Positions 9,428-19,403 of a stretch of 64,000 bases of DNA are shown piece by piece. The notes under the pieces are model-generated. The model ran no database searches, was not told the DNA's origin, and saw only the letters and a program-made list of their open reading frames with translations. The position numbers and the translations under genes were made by a program. The DNA lies in the NCBI GenBank assembly GCA_944324315.1, contig CALUVW010000004.1, forward strand, positions 34,011 through 98,010, read 5' to 3'. The stretch is from Candidatus Gastranaerophilales bacterium (GTDB taxonomy: Bacteria; Cyanobacteriota; Vampirovibrionia; Gastranaerophilales; Gastranaerophilaceae). Within the stretch, counting starts at the first letter, position 1. Each line of letters starts with the position of its first letter.

Positions 9428-9456
9428 AGTATAAAGTATTTTCATTAAAATTTCAA
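9428..9456 (-). promoter_or_regulatory. Sigma-70 type promoter of the pilin-like gene
   Basis: On the minus strand TTGAAA (9456-9451) is followed by exactly 17 bases and TATACT (9433-9428), upstream of the AAGGAG site and ATG at 9390. Position and spacing fit a housekeeping promoter and support 9390 as the true start. Confidence 0.65.
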
Positions 9457-9568
9457 GTGAAATTAAAACAAAATCTGAATGTCTGGGGAAGCTGCACGCT
9501 TCAAAAATTAATTTTTCCTTAAGAAAATTAATTTTTTTATAAATTCATTATATAAATATAATATGAAA

Positions 9569-9640
9569 GTCATCCTGAATTTATTTCAGGATCTACAAAA
9601 GCTTCTGAAACACGGAGGTCAATCCGTCGTTCAGAATGAC
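9569..9640. repeat. Intergenic REP-like repeat upstream of groES
   Basis: Starts GTCATCCTGAATTTATTTCA and ends TTCAGAATGAC, so the ends are inverted copies. Contains a smaller internal palindrome (CCTGAATTTATTTCAGG). Similar units occur at 9959, 31594, 36981, 38128 and 43250. Confidence 0.75.
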
Positions 9641-9666
9641 AGACAAGGAGAAAAGGAGAAAATATT

Positions 9667-9951
9667 ATGTTAAAACCATTAGGCGACAGAATTGTAATCA
9701 AAGTTATTGAAGATACCGAACAAACTTCAGGCGGAATTTTTATTCCTGACAGTGCTAAAGAAAAACCTCAAAAAGGCGAAGTTGTTGCAGTTGGCGCAGG
9801 AAAAATTAACGACAAAGGCGAAAGAGAACCTATGGACGTTAAAACAGGCGATACAATTCTTTATGCAAAATATGCAGGTACAGACATTAAAATGGACGGA
9901 GTTGAATATAAAATTCTTTCTGTAAAAGATGCATTGGCAATTATTGAATAA
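9667..9951 (+). CDS. groES: Co-chaperonin GroES
   Basis: A 94-aa protein matching GroES end to end: [12 protein letters not shown] at the N-terminus, the mobile loop ([27 protein letters not shown]) and the C-terminal [15 protein letters not shown]. It caps GroEL during protein folding in the cytoplasm. It is followed 91 bp later by groEL. No CIRCE operator (TTAGCACTC inverted repeat) is visible upstream; instead a REP-like repeat lies on each side of the gene. Confidence 0.99.
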   Translation: MLKPLGDRIVIKVIEDTEQTSGGIFIPDSAKEKPQKGEVVAVGAGKINDKGEREPMDVKTGDTILYAKYAGTDIKMDGVEYKILSVKDALAIIE

Positions 9952-9958
9952 ACAAATT

Positions 9959-11680
<1,722 letters not shown>

Positions 11681-11703
11681 GCCGGAATTTATTTAAGATA
11701 AAA

Positions 11704-11737
11704 AACAGACCTGATATAATATCAGGTCTGTTTTTTA
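11704..11737 (+). terminator. Intrinsic terminator after groEL
   Basis: A 14-bp stem (AACAGACCTGATAT with ATATCAGGTCTGTT) with a minimal loop followed by TTTTTT. It also faces the convergent cysK gene and can act in both directions. Confidence 0.9.
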
Positions 11738-11755
11738 TTGCGTTACATCTTATTA

Positions 11756-12676
11756 TTAATCAAATAAAACACTTGATAAGTAACGCTCACCCGTATCAGG
11801 CAAAATCACAACAATTAATTTGCCTTCATTATCTCTCATTTTGGAAAATTCCAAAGCTGCAAACATAGCAGCACCGGAAGATATTCCACATAAAATTCCT
11901 TCATCTGTTGCTAATTTTCTGGCAGTTTCAACAGCATCAATATCACCTACTGGATAAATAACATCAACAACACTTCTATCAAAATTTCTCGGGACAAAAT
12001 TTGCTCCAATACCCTGAATAGCATGAGAACCAGCAGGTTTTCCGATAAGAACTTGAGAGCGGAAAGGCTCTACAGCAACAATCTGAATATCTGATTTCTT
12101 TTCTTTTAACCTTTTTCCGATACCAGAAATTGTTCCTCCGGTTCCAACACCTGCTATAACTATATCAACCTTTCCATCAGTATCATGCCAAATTTCTTCC
12201 GCTGTAGTTTTTTCATGAATTTGCGGATTAGCAGGATTATTAAACTGCATAGGAACAAATGAGTCTGGAATTTCTTCCCGTAATTCCATAGCTTTATCAA
12301 CAGCCCCCTGCATTCCTTTATCACCGTCTGTTAAGATAATTTCTGCGCCGTAAGCCTGCAGCAATTTTCGTCTTTCAATACTCATTGTCTCGGGCATTGT
12401 CAAAATCATTTTATAACCCTTCACAGCACAGACCATAGCAAGCCCGATACCTGTATTTCCACTGGTTGGTTCAATAACTACCGCTCCGGGAGTCAACAGT
12501 CCCTGACGTTCGGCTTCTTCTATCATATTAAGAGCAGGACGATCTTTAATGGAACCTGCAGGGTTAAAACTTTCAACTTTTGCAACAACAGTTGAAAAAC
12601 CTTCTTTATTCAATTTATTTATTTTTACAAGCGGAGTATTTCCGATTAAATCCAGAATATTTTCAGCAATCTTCAT
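11756..12676 (-). CDS. cysK: Cysteine synthase (O-acetylserine sulfhydrylase)
   Basis: About 306 aa from MKIAENILDLIGNTPLV, which follows an AAGGAAA site; a 16-residue upstream extension lacks a ribosome site. PLP enzyme of the fold-type II family: Lys in NPAGSIKDRPA (about residue 41), the substrate loop PTSGNTGIGLA, the phosphate loop GVGTGGTISG and the C-terminal PDTGERYLS. It makes cysteine from O-acetylserine and sulfide in the cytoplasm. No serine acetyltransferase gene is nearby. Confidence 0.97.
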   Translation of the reverse strand: MKIAENILDLIGNTPLVKINKLNKEGFSTVVAKVESFNPAGSIKDRPALNMIEEAERQGLLTPGAVVIEPTSGNTGIGLAMVCAVKGYKMILTMPETMSIERRKLLQAYGAEIILTDGDKGMQGAVDKAMELREEIPDSFVPMQFNNPANPQIHEKTTAEEIWHDTDGKVDIVIAGVGTGGTISGIGKRLKEKKSDIQIVAVEPFRSQVLIGKPAGSHAIQGIGANFVPRNFDRSVVDVIYPVGDIDAVETARKLATDEGILCGISSGAAMFAALEFSKMRDNEGKLIVVILPDTGERYLSSVLFD

Positions 12677-12702
12677 TTCATTTCCTTTTTTTATAAATAT
12701 AT

Positions 12703-12731
12703 AAAAGGGTTGACTAAAAATCAACCCTTTT
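12703..12731 (-). terminator. Terminator of the sigma/Spy operon
   Basis: Stem AAAAGGGTTGA with TCAACCCTTTT and a 7-base loop, ending in T-rich sequence on the minus strand. It separates the Spy-like gene from cysK. Confidence 0.8.
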
Positions 12732-12763
12732 AATTTATTATATATGGAGATTATGCAAATGAA

Positions 12764-13381
12764 TTATTCGGCAGTATTATCAGTTGCAGGAGCAGGAGCT
12801 ACCGGACAAGGACCTATAGGTCTCGGACCTTCAGGACCAAATCCTGGACGCGGTCCGAAATCGTGGTGTCCGCCTTTTTTGTGTCTTTTTTCAAAATTCT
12901 TGCGGCCTTCTTCTTTCATTTTTTTCAATTCTTTTTGTTGTTTTTTAGTCAGAATTGATTCAAATTCTTTCATATTTTGCATACGAAGTTCATGTGCCTG
13001 ACGTTTCAAAGCTCTGATCTCTTTATGAATTTGAGCTAATTTTTCCTGCTGCATTTCAACTGCAATTCTTGAACGTTTTACAGCTTCTGCCTCTTGATGT
13101 TTTTCTTTAATTTTTTCCATAATAGGCTTCATCTGTTCAATACCTTTTTGACGAATTTCTTTTGCCTGAGCTTTTTGTTCATCAGTTAATTTTAAACGGT
13201 TTTCAAAAGCTTCCTGACGCTTTTTAAATTCAGGATTTACAGGAGGTTTCTTGACATCTGTCTGCTGGGTCTGAACTGTTTTTTGCTGTTCAGGAACAGC
13301 TGTAGTTGTTGTATCAGCCGCAAATACTGCAGTTGATGCAAATACCATTAAACTTGCAATTAATAAAGTTTTTTTCATCAT
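12764..13381 (-). CDS. Spy/CpxP-like periplasmic protein (LTxxQ)
   Basis: About 205 aa. A signal peptide (MMKKTLLIASLMVFASTAVFA) is followed by Thr/Gln-rich sequence, then a long amphipathic helical region with two LTxxQ-type motifs (LTDEQKAQAKEIRQKG and ILTKKQQKELKK) and a Gly/Pro/His-rich tail (HKKGGHHDFGPRPGFG). Spy/CpxP/ZraP relatives act as ATP-independent periplasmic chaperones or stress sensors; the His-rich tail may bind metal. The ATG at 13381 is favoured because AAAGGA is only two bases from the first ATG of the frame (13387). It is the last gene after anti-sigma and sigma factors, which suggests it is a target or part of the envelope sensing circuit. Confidence 0.85.
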   Translation of the reverse strand: MMKKTLLIASLMVFASTAVFAADTTTTAVPEQQKTVQTQQTDVKKPPVNPEFKKRQEAFENRLKLTDEQKAQAKEIRQKGIEQMKPIMEKIKEKHQEAEAVKRSRIAVEMQQEKLAQIHKEIRALKRQAHELRMQNMKEFESILTKKQQKELKKMKEEGRKNFEKRHKKGGHHDFGPRPGFGPEGPRPIGPCPVAPAPATDNTAE

Positions 13382-13400
13382 AATCATAATCCTTTCTTTT

Positions 13401-13898
13401 TTATAATAAATCTTCCAATACTGCTGCCAATTCTTTTTTGGCGTTATATAATCGCGATTTTATTGTACCTATGGGACATTTCAGTTTATGTGAGGCATCT
13501 TCATACGAGTAACCGTATATTTCACATAACATTACTACTTCCTTAAATTTTGGTTTTAAATTATTTATTGCTTTGATTATAGTTTTTTGTCTGTCATTAC
13601 TTATAACTTTCAGTTCCGGAGTCAATTTGGAATCTTTTAATGTGTTTAAAAATTCGTCATCTGACACCGAGTAGTCCTGAGCCTTTTTTTGTGCAGATTT
13701 CAGGTAATCTTTTGATACATTTTTCGCAATAGTATTTATCCAGCTCTTAAACGAACCTTGCTCTTTGTATTTATCAGCGTTTTTCCAAACCTTTACATAC
13801 ACTTCTTGTTCAAGATCTTCATTTGTTTCTTTTGTAATAAGTCTTATTATACTTCTTACATTATTTTGGTTGCTTTTTATAAGCTCTTTAAAATCCAT
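13401..13898 (-). CDS. ECF-type RNA polymerase sigma factor
   Basis: A 165-aa sigma-70 family protein of the short ECF class. Region 2 covers about residues 15-75 (LITKETNEDLEQEVYVKVWKNA) and region 4 about 110-160 (FKEVVMLCEIYGYSYEDASH, then GTIKSRLYNAKKEL). Only 3 bases separate it from the upstream anti-sigma gene and 19 from the downstream Spy-like gene, so the three form one operon. A consensus ECF promoter lies upstream of the first gene, implying autoregulation. Confidence 0.95.
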   Translation of the reverse strand: MDFKELIKSNQNNVRSIIRLITKETNEDLEQEVYVKVWKNADKYKEQGSFKSWINTIAKNVSKDYLKSAQKKAQDYSVSDDEFLNTLKDSKLTPELKVISNDRQKTIIKAINNLKPKFKEVVMLCEIYGYSYEDASHKLKCPIGTIKSRLYNAKKELAAVLEDLL

Positions 13899-13901
13899 TA
13901 C

Positions 13902-14246
13902 CTATTCCACCATCAAAAATCCGTATGAATCCACAGGAAAACCGTAATCTTCCGCACTCAGAGTAGTTCCGTATTTAATTGTATCCGAAATATCCGTATT
14001 AAAATTAATCAAACCTAAAGTTGCACTGCTTAACAATATAACAGATACGGCACAGGCAGCTTTCAGCTTAAGAACATTTTTTCTTTTTTCTCTGTAATAC
14101 GGTCTTACTTCTTTCAACAAATCAGATACTTTGTCCATAATTTCCTGTTCTTTTTTACAATCTTCGCAATTTTGAACATGCTCTCTGAGAGTTTCATCAT
14201 TTCCGAAAGTAAATAAAGCTTCGTATTTAGTACATTTTTCTTTCAT
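13902..14246 (-). CDS. Membrane-anchored zinc-finger anti-sigma factor
   Basis: A 114-aa protein. The N-terminal part has the zinc anti-sigma pattern H-x3-C-x2-C (REHVQNCEDC, about residues 21-30), which in the ZAS family binds the cognate ECF sigma factor. One membrane helix lies at about 62-82, leaving a short (about 30-residue) external C-terminus. It is transcribed first, immediately before the sigma gene. The very short outer domain suggests sensing through a partner such as the Spy-like protein; that is inference. Confidence 0.85.
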   Translation of the reverse strand: MKEKCTKYEALFTFGNDETLREHVQNCEDCKKEQEIMDKVSDLLKEVRPYYREKRKNVLKLKAACAVSVILLSSATLGLINFNTDISDTIKYGTTLSAEDYGFPVDSYGFLMVE

Positions 14247-14290
14247 TTTTTGTCCTCTGCTAGGATTTTTTATTTAACCTCTATACTTAT

Positions 14291-14316
14291 ATAACGATAC
14301 AAAAAATAAAAAGTTC
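14291..14316 (-). promoter_or_regulatory. ECF sigma promoter (GAAC-N16-CGTTAT)
   Basis: On the minus strand GAAC (14316-14313) is followed by 16 bases and CGTTAT (14296-14291), 45 bp before the anti-sigma start. This is the classic -35 GAAC / -10 CGT arrangement for ECF sigma factors, and indicates that the operon drives its own expression. Confidence 0.7.
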
Positions 14317-14367
14317 ATTTGCAATTTTAATTTTCTCATAATATTATAACAAATGTTACAAACACTA

Positions 14368-14402
14368 GCAAAAATTTTTTTGTTCAGACGTTATATAGTC
14401 GG
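14368..14402 (+). promoter_or_regulatory. Shared GCAA...TATATA upstream block
   Basis: GCAAAAATTTTTTT followed by TTATATAG near 26 bases downstream, just before the start of the 14413 gene. A TGTTACAAA string precedes it. The same type of block precedes other family genes. Confidence 0.4.
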
Positions 14403-14412
14403 AATTACTATT

Positions 14413-14967
14413 ATGGCCGGAAATAATTTTCAATTTATAAAAAAAATATGTAAATCTCTGGGTGAGAACAATAAACCTACCTATGTCGTAATGTCAATTG
14501 CAGCAGTCAAGGGCATTTGTCGTCCGACATTCACAATGATGGACAAAACCGAAAACCCGGAAACTAAAAAATATACCGCATTAAGAGAAGGCCTGACAGA
14601 AGTCATAGCAATCCCTGCATATTGGACATGCGGAGAATTGTCAGGTAAAATCGCTCAAAAAGTTTTTAAAGGAACTGGACTTGAAAAACGTGCGGCTACA
14701 AATCTTATGTTTATGGGAGTTTGTGCTGCTGCCTTATTTGTAATTCCGGGACTTTGTTCAATTGTTATTAAACCTATTATGGATGCATTAGGATTAAAAA
14801 ATCCGGAGGAAAATAAAAAAAGTGTAAAAAAAACGGATATCACTATCCCGTCTCAAATGAAAACACCAGAAATTTCAACACAACCTCTAACTCACATTAA
14901 TACTTATCCGACAATGAAAGCATTCACAACCAGACCGCAGACAGGTCTAAAGGTAGGCGGCCTATGA
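14413..14967 (+). CDS. Lineage-specific membrane protein (RP-loop family, short)
   Basis: 184 aa from MAGNNFQFIKKICKSLG. The start at 14413 is chosen because the upstream frame overlaps the putative promoter block. The protein has two to three hydrophobic segments. Residues about 28-60 (CRPTFTMMDKTENPETKKYTAL) form the pattern shared by other proteins here: Arg-Pro in a membrane segment, a short acidic/Lys loop, then a second helix. The tail is Pro/Thr-rich. Its stop overlaps the next start (ATGA), so the pair is translationally coupled. No known function. Confidence 0.75.
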   Translation: MAGNNFQFIKKICKSLGENNKPTYVVMSIAAVKGICRPTFTMMDKTENPETKKYTALREGLTEVIAIPAYWTCGELSGKIAQKVFKGTGLEKRAATNLMFMGVCAAALFVIPGLCSIVIKPIMDALGLKNPEENKKSVKKTDITIPSQMKTPEISTQPLTHINTYPTMKAFTTRPQTGLKVGGL

Positions 14968-15629
14968 TAGGAGCAATAAAAAATATCGTAACAAGTTCTC
15001 AGCTTGCGAATGTGGCACAAAATACGGCTCAATCCGTTACTGTTGAAACAACTTTAAAAGCAATCGGCAGACCCGGATTTATACTTATTGACAATGATAT
15101 TGACGCTGATACAAAACAATATGCCGCAGCAAAAGAGTTTTTATATCAGGCTACATGTCTTGCTGTTTATATGGCCTTGATAGTTCCTGTGTTCAAAAAA
15201 GGCGGATTCAAATTAGCAAAAAATATTATATTTAAAAATACACAGGGTTTTGAACATTTTAAAAATGTAAAAGAATATACGCATTACAGAAAACTTGCAG
15301 AAAACCCAAACATTGAAAACAGACAGGCAAGCCTTGCTAAAATTATCCCGGGGAAAGATGTTAAAGTAAAAGACCAATATGATGGAGTTTTGCTTAATGA
15401 ATTGACAAAAGAAAAACCAGACTTATTTACAAATGTAAAAGGTGCGGTTGAATTAAGCAATCTTATAGGTTCGGTACTTGGACTTGCAATACTTGCCCCT
15501 CAGGTAAGCCATGCTTTTATCCACCCTGCATTAAAATTGTTAGGCTTAGAAGATAAAAATAAAAAGACAGACAACAAACAAGCTGATAAAAATTCAAATA
15601 CTACCCCGAATTTTAATGTTAAAGCTTAA
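14964..15629 (+). CDS. Lineage-specific membrane protein (RP-loop family)
   Basis: 221 aa. After a short polar N-terminus comes GRPGFILIDNDIDADTKQYA, the same arrangement as in the preceding protein, then a hydrophobic helix, a Lys-rich middle and a second hydrophobic pair near 165-195. The C-terminus is Asn/Lys-rich. It is coupled to the previous gene by an ATGA overlap. It is probably an inner-membrane or envelope protein; function unknown. Confidence 0.77.
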   Translation: MIGAIKNIVTSSQLANVAQNTAQSVTVETTLKAIGRPGFILIDNDIDADTKQYAAAKEFLYQATCLAVYMALIVPVFKKGGFKLAKNIIFKNTQGFEHFKNVKEYTHYRKLAENPNIENRQASLAKIIPGKDVKVKDQYDGVLLNELTKEKPDLFTNVKGAVELSNLIGSVLGLAILAPQVSHAFIHPALKLLGLEDKNKKTDNKQADKNSNTTPNFNVKA

Positions 15630-15685
15630 ATGTAATAACCACGGGATATTAGATAAATCCGGATGCTCATTAAAAGTATCCGGAT

Positions 15686-16993
15686 TTATAACAACGTTAA
15701 AGTCTTTAGATAATCTATTGACCGCCTTGAAATCATTTCTGATTTCAGCTTTTTATTCTTTCGTTCTTTTTTAGGAAGCTCAATCTGAGAAACAATCCCC
15801 CAATTTGAATTTATTGGCTGGAATTTTTCATGCTTTTCATCACTTATATAATGTGTTAAAGCTCCGAGCATAGTTATTTGCGGTAATATCATTAAGGCTT
15901 CATTATTCAACAAACGAGCCATATTTATACCTGCAAGCATGCCTATTGCGATGGATTCCGTATACCCTTCCGTACCTGTAAGCTGCCCCGCAAAAAATAA
16001 ATTTTGTCGTTTTCTTGTTTGCAGCGAAGGATTAAGAATCTTCGGAGAATTGATAAATGTATTACGATGCATAACTCCGTATCTTACAATATTTACATTT
16101 TCAAGCCCTGGAATTGATTGAAGAAGTTCCTTCTGGCTTCCCCATTTAAGATTTGTTTGAAATCCTACCAAATTGTAAAGTGTTTTGGCTGAATTATCCT
16201 GTCTTAATTGAACAACAGCATAGTTTTCAATTCCCGTTCTTTTATCCACAAGACCAACAGGTTTCATTGGACCGAACCTTAAAGTATCCACACCGCGGGA
16301 AGCCAAAACTTCTATCGGCAGGCAACTTTCAAAAAATTTCGCATTTTTTTCAAATTCTTTCAGTTCTATTTTCGGAGCATTTATCAAAATATTATAAAAT
16401 TTATCATATTCTTCTTTGTTCATCGGGCAATTAATGTATGAAGCTTCTCCTTTATCATACCTGCTTGCCCAGAAAGCTTTATCAAAATTAATACTGTCTT
16501 TTTCCACAATCGGAGCTATAGCATCAAAAAAGTGCAAATGCTCGCTTTGAGTAAACTCTCTAATTGAATTTGCAAGACTTTCCGATGTTAAGGGTCCTGA
16601 CGCCATAATTACATTACCGTCAGGAATTTCGGTTATTTCCTCCTTTATGATTTTAATATTTTTATCTGCCTCAATTCTTGACGTAACCGTAGATGAAAAT
16701 AATTCTCTGTCAACAGCCAACGCATTACCAGCCGGAACAGCACACTCACGGGCAATCTTTATAAGCTCTCCGCCTAAAATTTCCATCTCTTTTTTTAATA
16801 ACCCCGAAGCATTTGAACAATCTGAAGCCCCTAAACTGTTTGAACATACAAATTCTGCAAACTTATCAGTTTTATGAGCCCCTGTCATCTTAACAGGTCT
16901 CATTTCAAATAAATTAACCTTTATCCCGCGTTTTGATAACTGTAAAGCAGCTTCACTGCCTGCTAAGCCGGCACCTATAACGTTAACTTCCAT
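15686..16993 (-). CDS. trmFO: tRNA (uracil-54-C5) methyltransferase, folate/FAD-dependent
   Basis: A 435-aa protein of typical TrmFO length. The N-terminal FAD-binding motif is VIGAGLAGSEAALQLSKRG, followed by the family-specific FEMRP and CSNSLGASDCSNASGLLK segments, and the C-terminal LFFAGQLTGTEGYTESIAIG. It methylates U54 in the T-loop of tRNAs using methylenetetrahydrofolate and FADH2. Downstream, the 3' end faces the 14964 gene. Confidence 0.98.
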   Translation of the reverse strand: MEVNVIGAGLAGSEAALQLSKRGIKVNLFEMRPVKMTGAHKTDKFAEFVCSNSLGASDCSNASGLLKKEMEILGGELIKIARECAVPAGNALAVDRELFSSTVTSRIEADKNIKIIKEEITEIPDGNVIMASGPLTSESLANSIREFTQSEHLHFFDAIAPIVEKDSINFDKAFWASRYDKGEASYINCPMNKEEYDKFYNILINAPKIELKEFEKNAKFFESCLPIEVLASRGVDTLRFGPMKPVGLVDKRTGIENYAVVQLRQDNSAKTLYNLVGFQTNLKWGSQKELLQSIPGLENVNIVRYGVMHRNTFINSPKILNPSLQTRKRQNLFFAGQLTGTEGYTESIAIGMLAGINMARLLNNEALMILPQITMLGALTHYISDEKHEKFQPINSNWGIVSQIELPKKERKNKKLKSEMISRRSIDYLKTLTLL

Positions 16994-17113
16994 AAAAAAA
17001 TTCTATCTTGAGCAAAAATTAATGTCAATTTTAGAAAATACTATTGATTTTTTATTTTTAATTATGAATTATTGCAACTTTGTAAATTAATTATTATATT
17101 TGTAGTAAAAAAC

Positions 17114-17141
17114 TTGCATATTTTATTTTATTAAGTATAAT
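17114..17141 (+). promoter_or_regulatory. Sigma-70 type promoter candidate for the 17263 gene
   Basis: TTGCAT (17114-17119), 16-base spacer, TATAAT (17136-17141). It is 121 bp before the start, implying a long leader. The remainder of the 16994-17262 gap is AT-rich and contains a short TTCGGCCGAA palindrome at about 17187. Confidence 0.5.
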
Positions 17142-17262
17142 AATTACACTAAATACATTTATGCCTTTCTTAACGTTTCTTAAGATTTCGGCCGAAAAAA
17201 GCAATAAGTGTAATTGATATGTTTTAAAACATGTGTGTAGTAATGAAAAATAAAGTAGGGAT

Positions 17263-19269
17263 ATGTCAGTAAAAGCTATTAATTCCGCAACCTCCGTTGC
17301 TCAACAGAAACAAACAAATCACAACAAACAGGAACCAAAACAACAATCCTTTACAGGTTCTTTTAATCCGGTTATTTTACTTATGGACGGCATCGAAAAG
17401 GGAGGTTTTGCAGCAACATTTATTGCTCAAGACGGTATAGGTATGGTTGCCCCCAGAATTTATGAAGGCCTTAACCGTAACAGAAAAGAGGACGAAAACG
17501 GTAAAAAAACAGGACCTCTAAACTGGGAATTTGCCAGACGTGAAGGTATACGAGAAATCCTTAGCGGTCCGAGCGCGTTTTTAATTCCTTTAGGAATTAT
17601 GGCTTTTATAAAAAGATTTTCAGGTACGGCAAACAATGTCCATGTTGACCATATTGAAGCTTTAGGACAAAATTTTGCGGATTTTGTAGGTAAAAATACC
17701 AAATTACTTGCAACGCCGGATGAACTAAAAAAACATTACTATGCTCAGGTTCTTGAACAAGCTCTTGCAAAATCAACAGAAAGCAGCTTTAGTGGAACTG
17801 AATTGAAACAAACCGCAATAAAATTTGCGAATAACCTTGTTGACGCTGAAACAAAATCAAAAAGTAAAATAAAACAAGAAAGAAAACTCGCCAAAGCTCT
17901 TTACAATGAAGTTATTGACGGGTATATGGATATTCGAAAATTGCATGCAGATCCTTCATGTAATGAACTTGATATGCTTTTAGATGTCAATGGAAAACAA
18001 GAACCGTTAAGTACTGATATTAAACGTTTAACTCAAAGCTTAAAAGATTATACAAAAGATGTTCTTGATAAACTTGAAAAATATGCTAAGAAAAATTCTT
18101 TAAAATTAAGCGAAGATAACAGCGAAACATTTGTAAAATTCATTGAAAACTTCAACAAACATAGAGCCGGAACAAGAGTTATTTCCAATTTCGGTATGTG
18201 GGGTGCTGTTGTAGGATTTTACGCGCTTATTCCGAAATTATACAATATCGGGCTTAAACATGATCCAGGCCTGAAAGGTCTTGTCGAAGAACCCGCTGAA
18301 AATACCAATAATACAACAAATTCAAAGCCAACAGAAGAAAAAGATAAAAAAGATAAAAACATTGCTTTCAAAGGTAATTTTGTATCAGCCATAGGTGAAA
18401 CAGCTGCAAAAAATGATAATTTCATTAGTAAAATAATGAAAAAATTTGAATTTAACGGTGCCTCTATGTCTGTACCTGCTATGTTAACTCTTTTATTCGG
18501 TTTCTGTCTGCCGCCTCGTTATATAAACGCAAAAAGCGATAAAGAACGCAAAGAAATTTTAGTAAGAGATATTTTAAGCTTTAGTGCGATACTTTTTGCA
18601 GCAAAAGCATTATCAAGAGCTTTCTCTGATGTATTTGCTAAAATTTCCGGTTTAGCTTTAAATGTAAAACCGAAAGATCATGATAATGGATTTTTACATA
18701 AACTGAAAAATTACTTTACACCTGCAGAAGGTATAAATGTATTAAGCAGCGGTCAGATTGTTTCAAAATACAGTAACATCGACAAATATAACGGCGGTAT
18801 TGAAGGTTTCTTCAAATTCCTTGAAGAAAATGGCGGAAATGTTAAAAAAGTTCTAAAAATGGACGAAACTGTAAGAAAAAATACCGATAGAATATTGAAA
18901 CAATTCAAAAATAAAACATTAGAAGATGCAAGTACTTCAACAAAAGATATTATTGATGCATTTAACGAAGCAAAAGGCTCTACATATTTAGAAAAAATCC
19001 TTACTAAATTCTCTTCAGCCGATAATATCTTTGTCAGAAGAGCAAAAACATTTAACAGTGCATTTAGCTTTGCGTCAATCATTGTTCTTGTACCTGCGTT
19101 TATGATGTGGCTTGCAAGATATTGTGAAAACATGACTCAAAAAGCTGTAGAAAAAGAAAAACTTGAAAAAGCGGCAAAAGCTCCACAACAGCCTCAGCCA
19201 CAATCTCAGCAGATGAAACCTGTTATGTTATCAAATAAACCATCTATGGCAGGATTTTTAAATAAATAA
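17263..19269 (+). CDS. Large lineage-specific membrane protein, two-unit (RP-loop family)
   Basis: 668 aa, unrecognised. The N-terminus holds a QQSFTGSFNP motif, then a hydrophobic region with VAPRIYEGLNRN and FARREGIREILSGPSAFLIPLGI. A second, related unit starts near residue 365 (IAFKGNFVSAIG) with FGFCLPPRYINAKSDKERKEILVRDILS. Each unit therefore repeats the order F-x-G motif, membrane segment ending in a Pro/Arg turn, charged loop, helix. Between and after the units are long Lys-rich helical stretches; the tail is Gln/Pro-rich. AGTAGGG precedes the ATG. An envelope or surface role is inferred only. Confidence 0.8.
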   Translation: MSVKAINSATSVAQQKQTNHNKQEPKQQSFTGSFNPVILLMDGIEKGGFAATFIAQDGIGMVAPRIYEGLNRNRKEDENGKKTGPLNWEFARREGIREILSGPSAFLIPLGIMAFIKRFSGTANNVHVDHIEALGQNFADFVGKNTKLLATPDELKKHYYAQVLEQALAKSTESSFSGTELKQTAIKFANNLVDAETKSKSKIKQERKLAKALYNEVIDGYMDIRKLHADPSCNELDMLLDVNGKQEPLSTDIKRLTQSLKDYTKDVLDKLEKYAKKNSLKLSEDNSETFVKFIENFNKHRAGTRVISNFGMWGAVVGFYALIPKLYNIGLKHDPGLKGLVEEPAENTNNTTNSKPTEEKDKKDKNIAFKGNFVSAIGETAAKNDNFISKIMKKFEFNGASMSVPAMLTLLFGFCLPPRYINAKSDKERKEILVRDILSFSAILFAAKALSRAFSDVFAKISGLALNVKPKDHDNGFLHKLKNYFTPAEGINVLSSGQIVSKYSNIDKYNGGIEGFFKFLEENGGNVKKVLKMDETVRKNTDRILKQFKNKTLEDASTSTKDIIDAFNEAKGSTYLEKILTKFSSADNIFVRRAKTFNSAFSFASIIVLVPAFMMWLARYCENMTQKAVEKEKLEKAAKAPQQPQPQSQQMKPVMLSNKPSMAGFLNK

Positions 19270-19301
19270 TTTCATAATCAACTCTTTTAATTTCTTAACT
19301 A

Positions 19302-19335
19302 AGCACTTAAGTCATTCCGGCTTAAGTGTTTTATT
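19302..19335 (+). terminator. Intrinsic terminator after the 17263 gene
   Basis: Stem GCACTTAAG with CTTAAGTGT and a 9-base loop, followed by TTTTATT. Confidence 0.8.
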
Positions 19336-19343
19336 ATAATAGC

Positions 19344-19372
19344 TTGACAAAATCTAAAAAATAGTAAATAAT
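19344..19372 (+). promoter_or_regulatory. Promoter of pilin-like leader cassette, copy 1
   Basis: TTGACA, 17-base spacer, AATAAT. The same elements with the same spacing occur at 37096-37124 before the matching gene, and the flanking AATGAATTTAGTTAAGA and AAAAGGAGTTT are conserved too. Confidence 0.65.
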
Positions 19373-19403
19373 GAATTTAGTTAAGAAGAAAAGGAGTTTG
19401 AAA

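Noticed and set aside
9391..9666. CIRCE-type heat-shock operator before groES
   Set aside because: No TTAGCACTC inverted repeat is present. The palindromes found are the REP-like repeat and an AAAATTAATTTT repeat.
14353..14412. Longer N-terminus for the 14413 gene
   Set aside because: The added 20 codons overlap the GCAA...TATATA promoter-like block and have no ribosome site.
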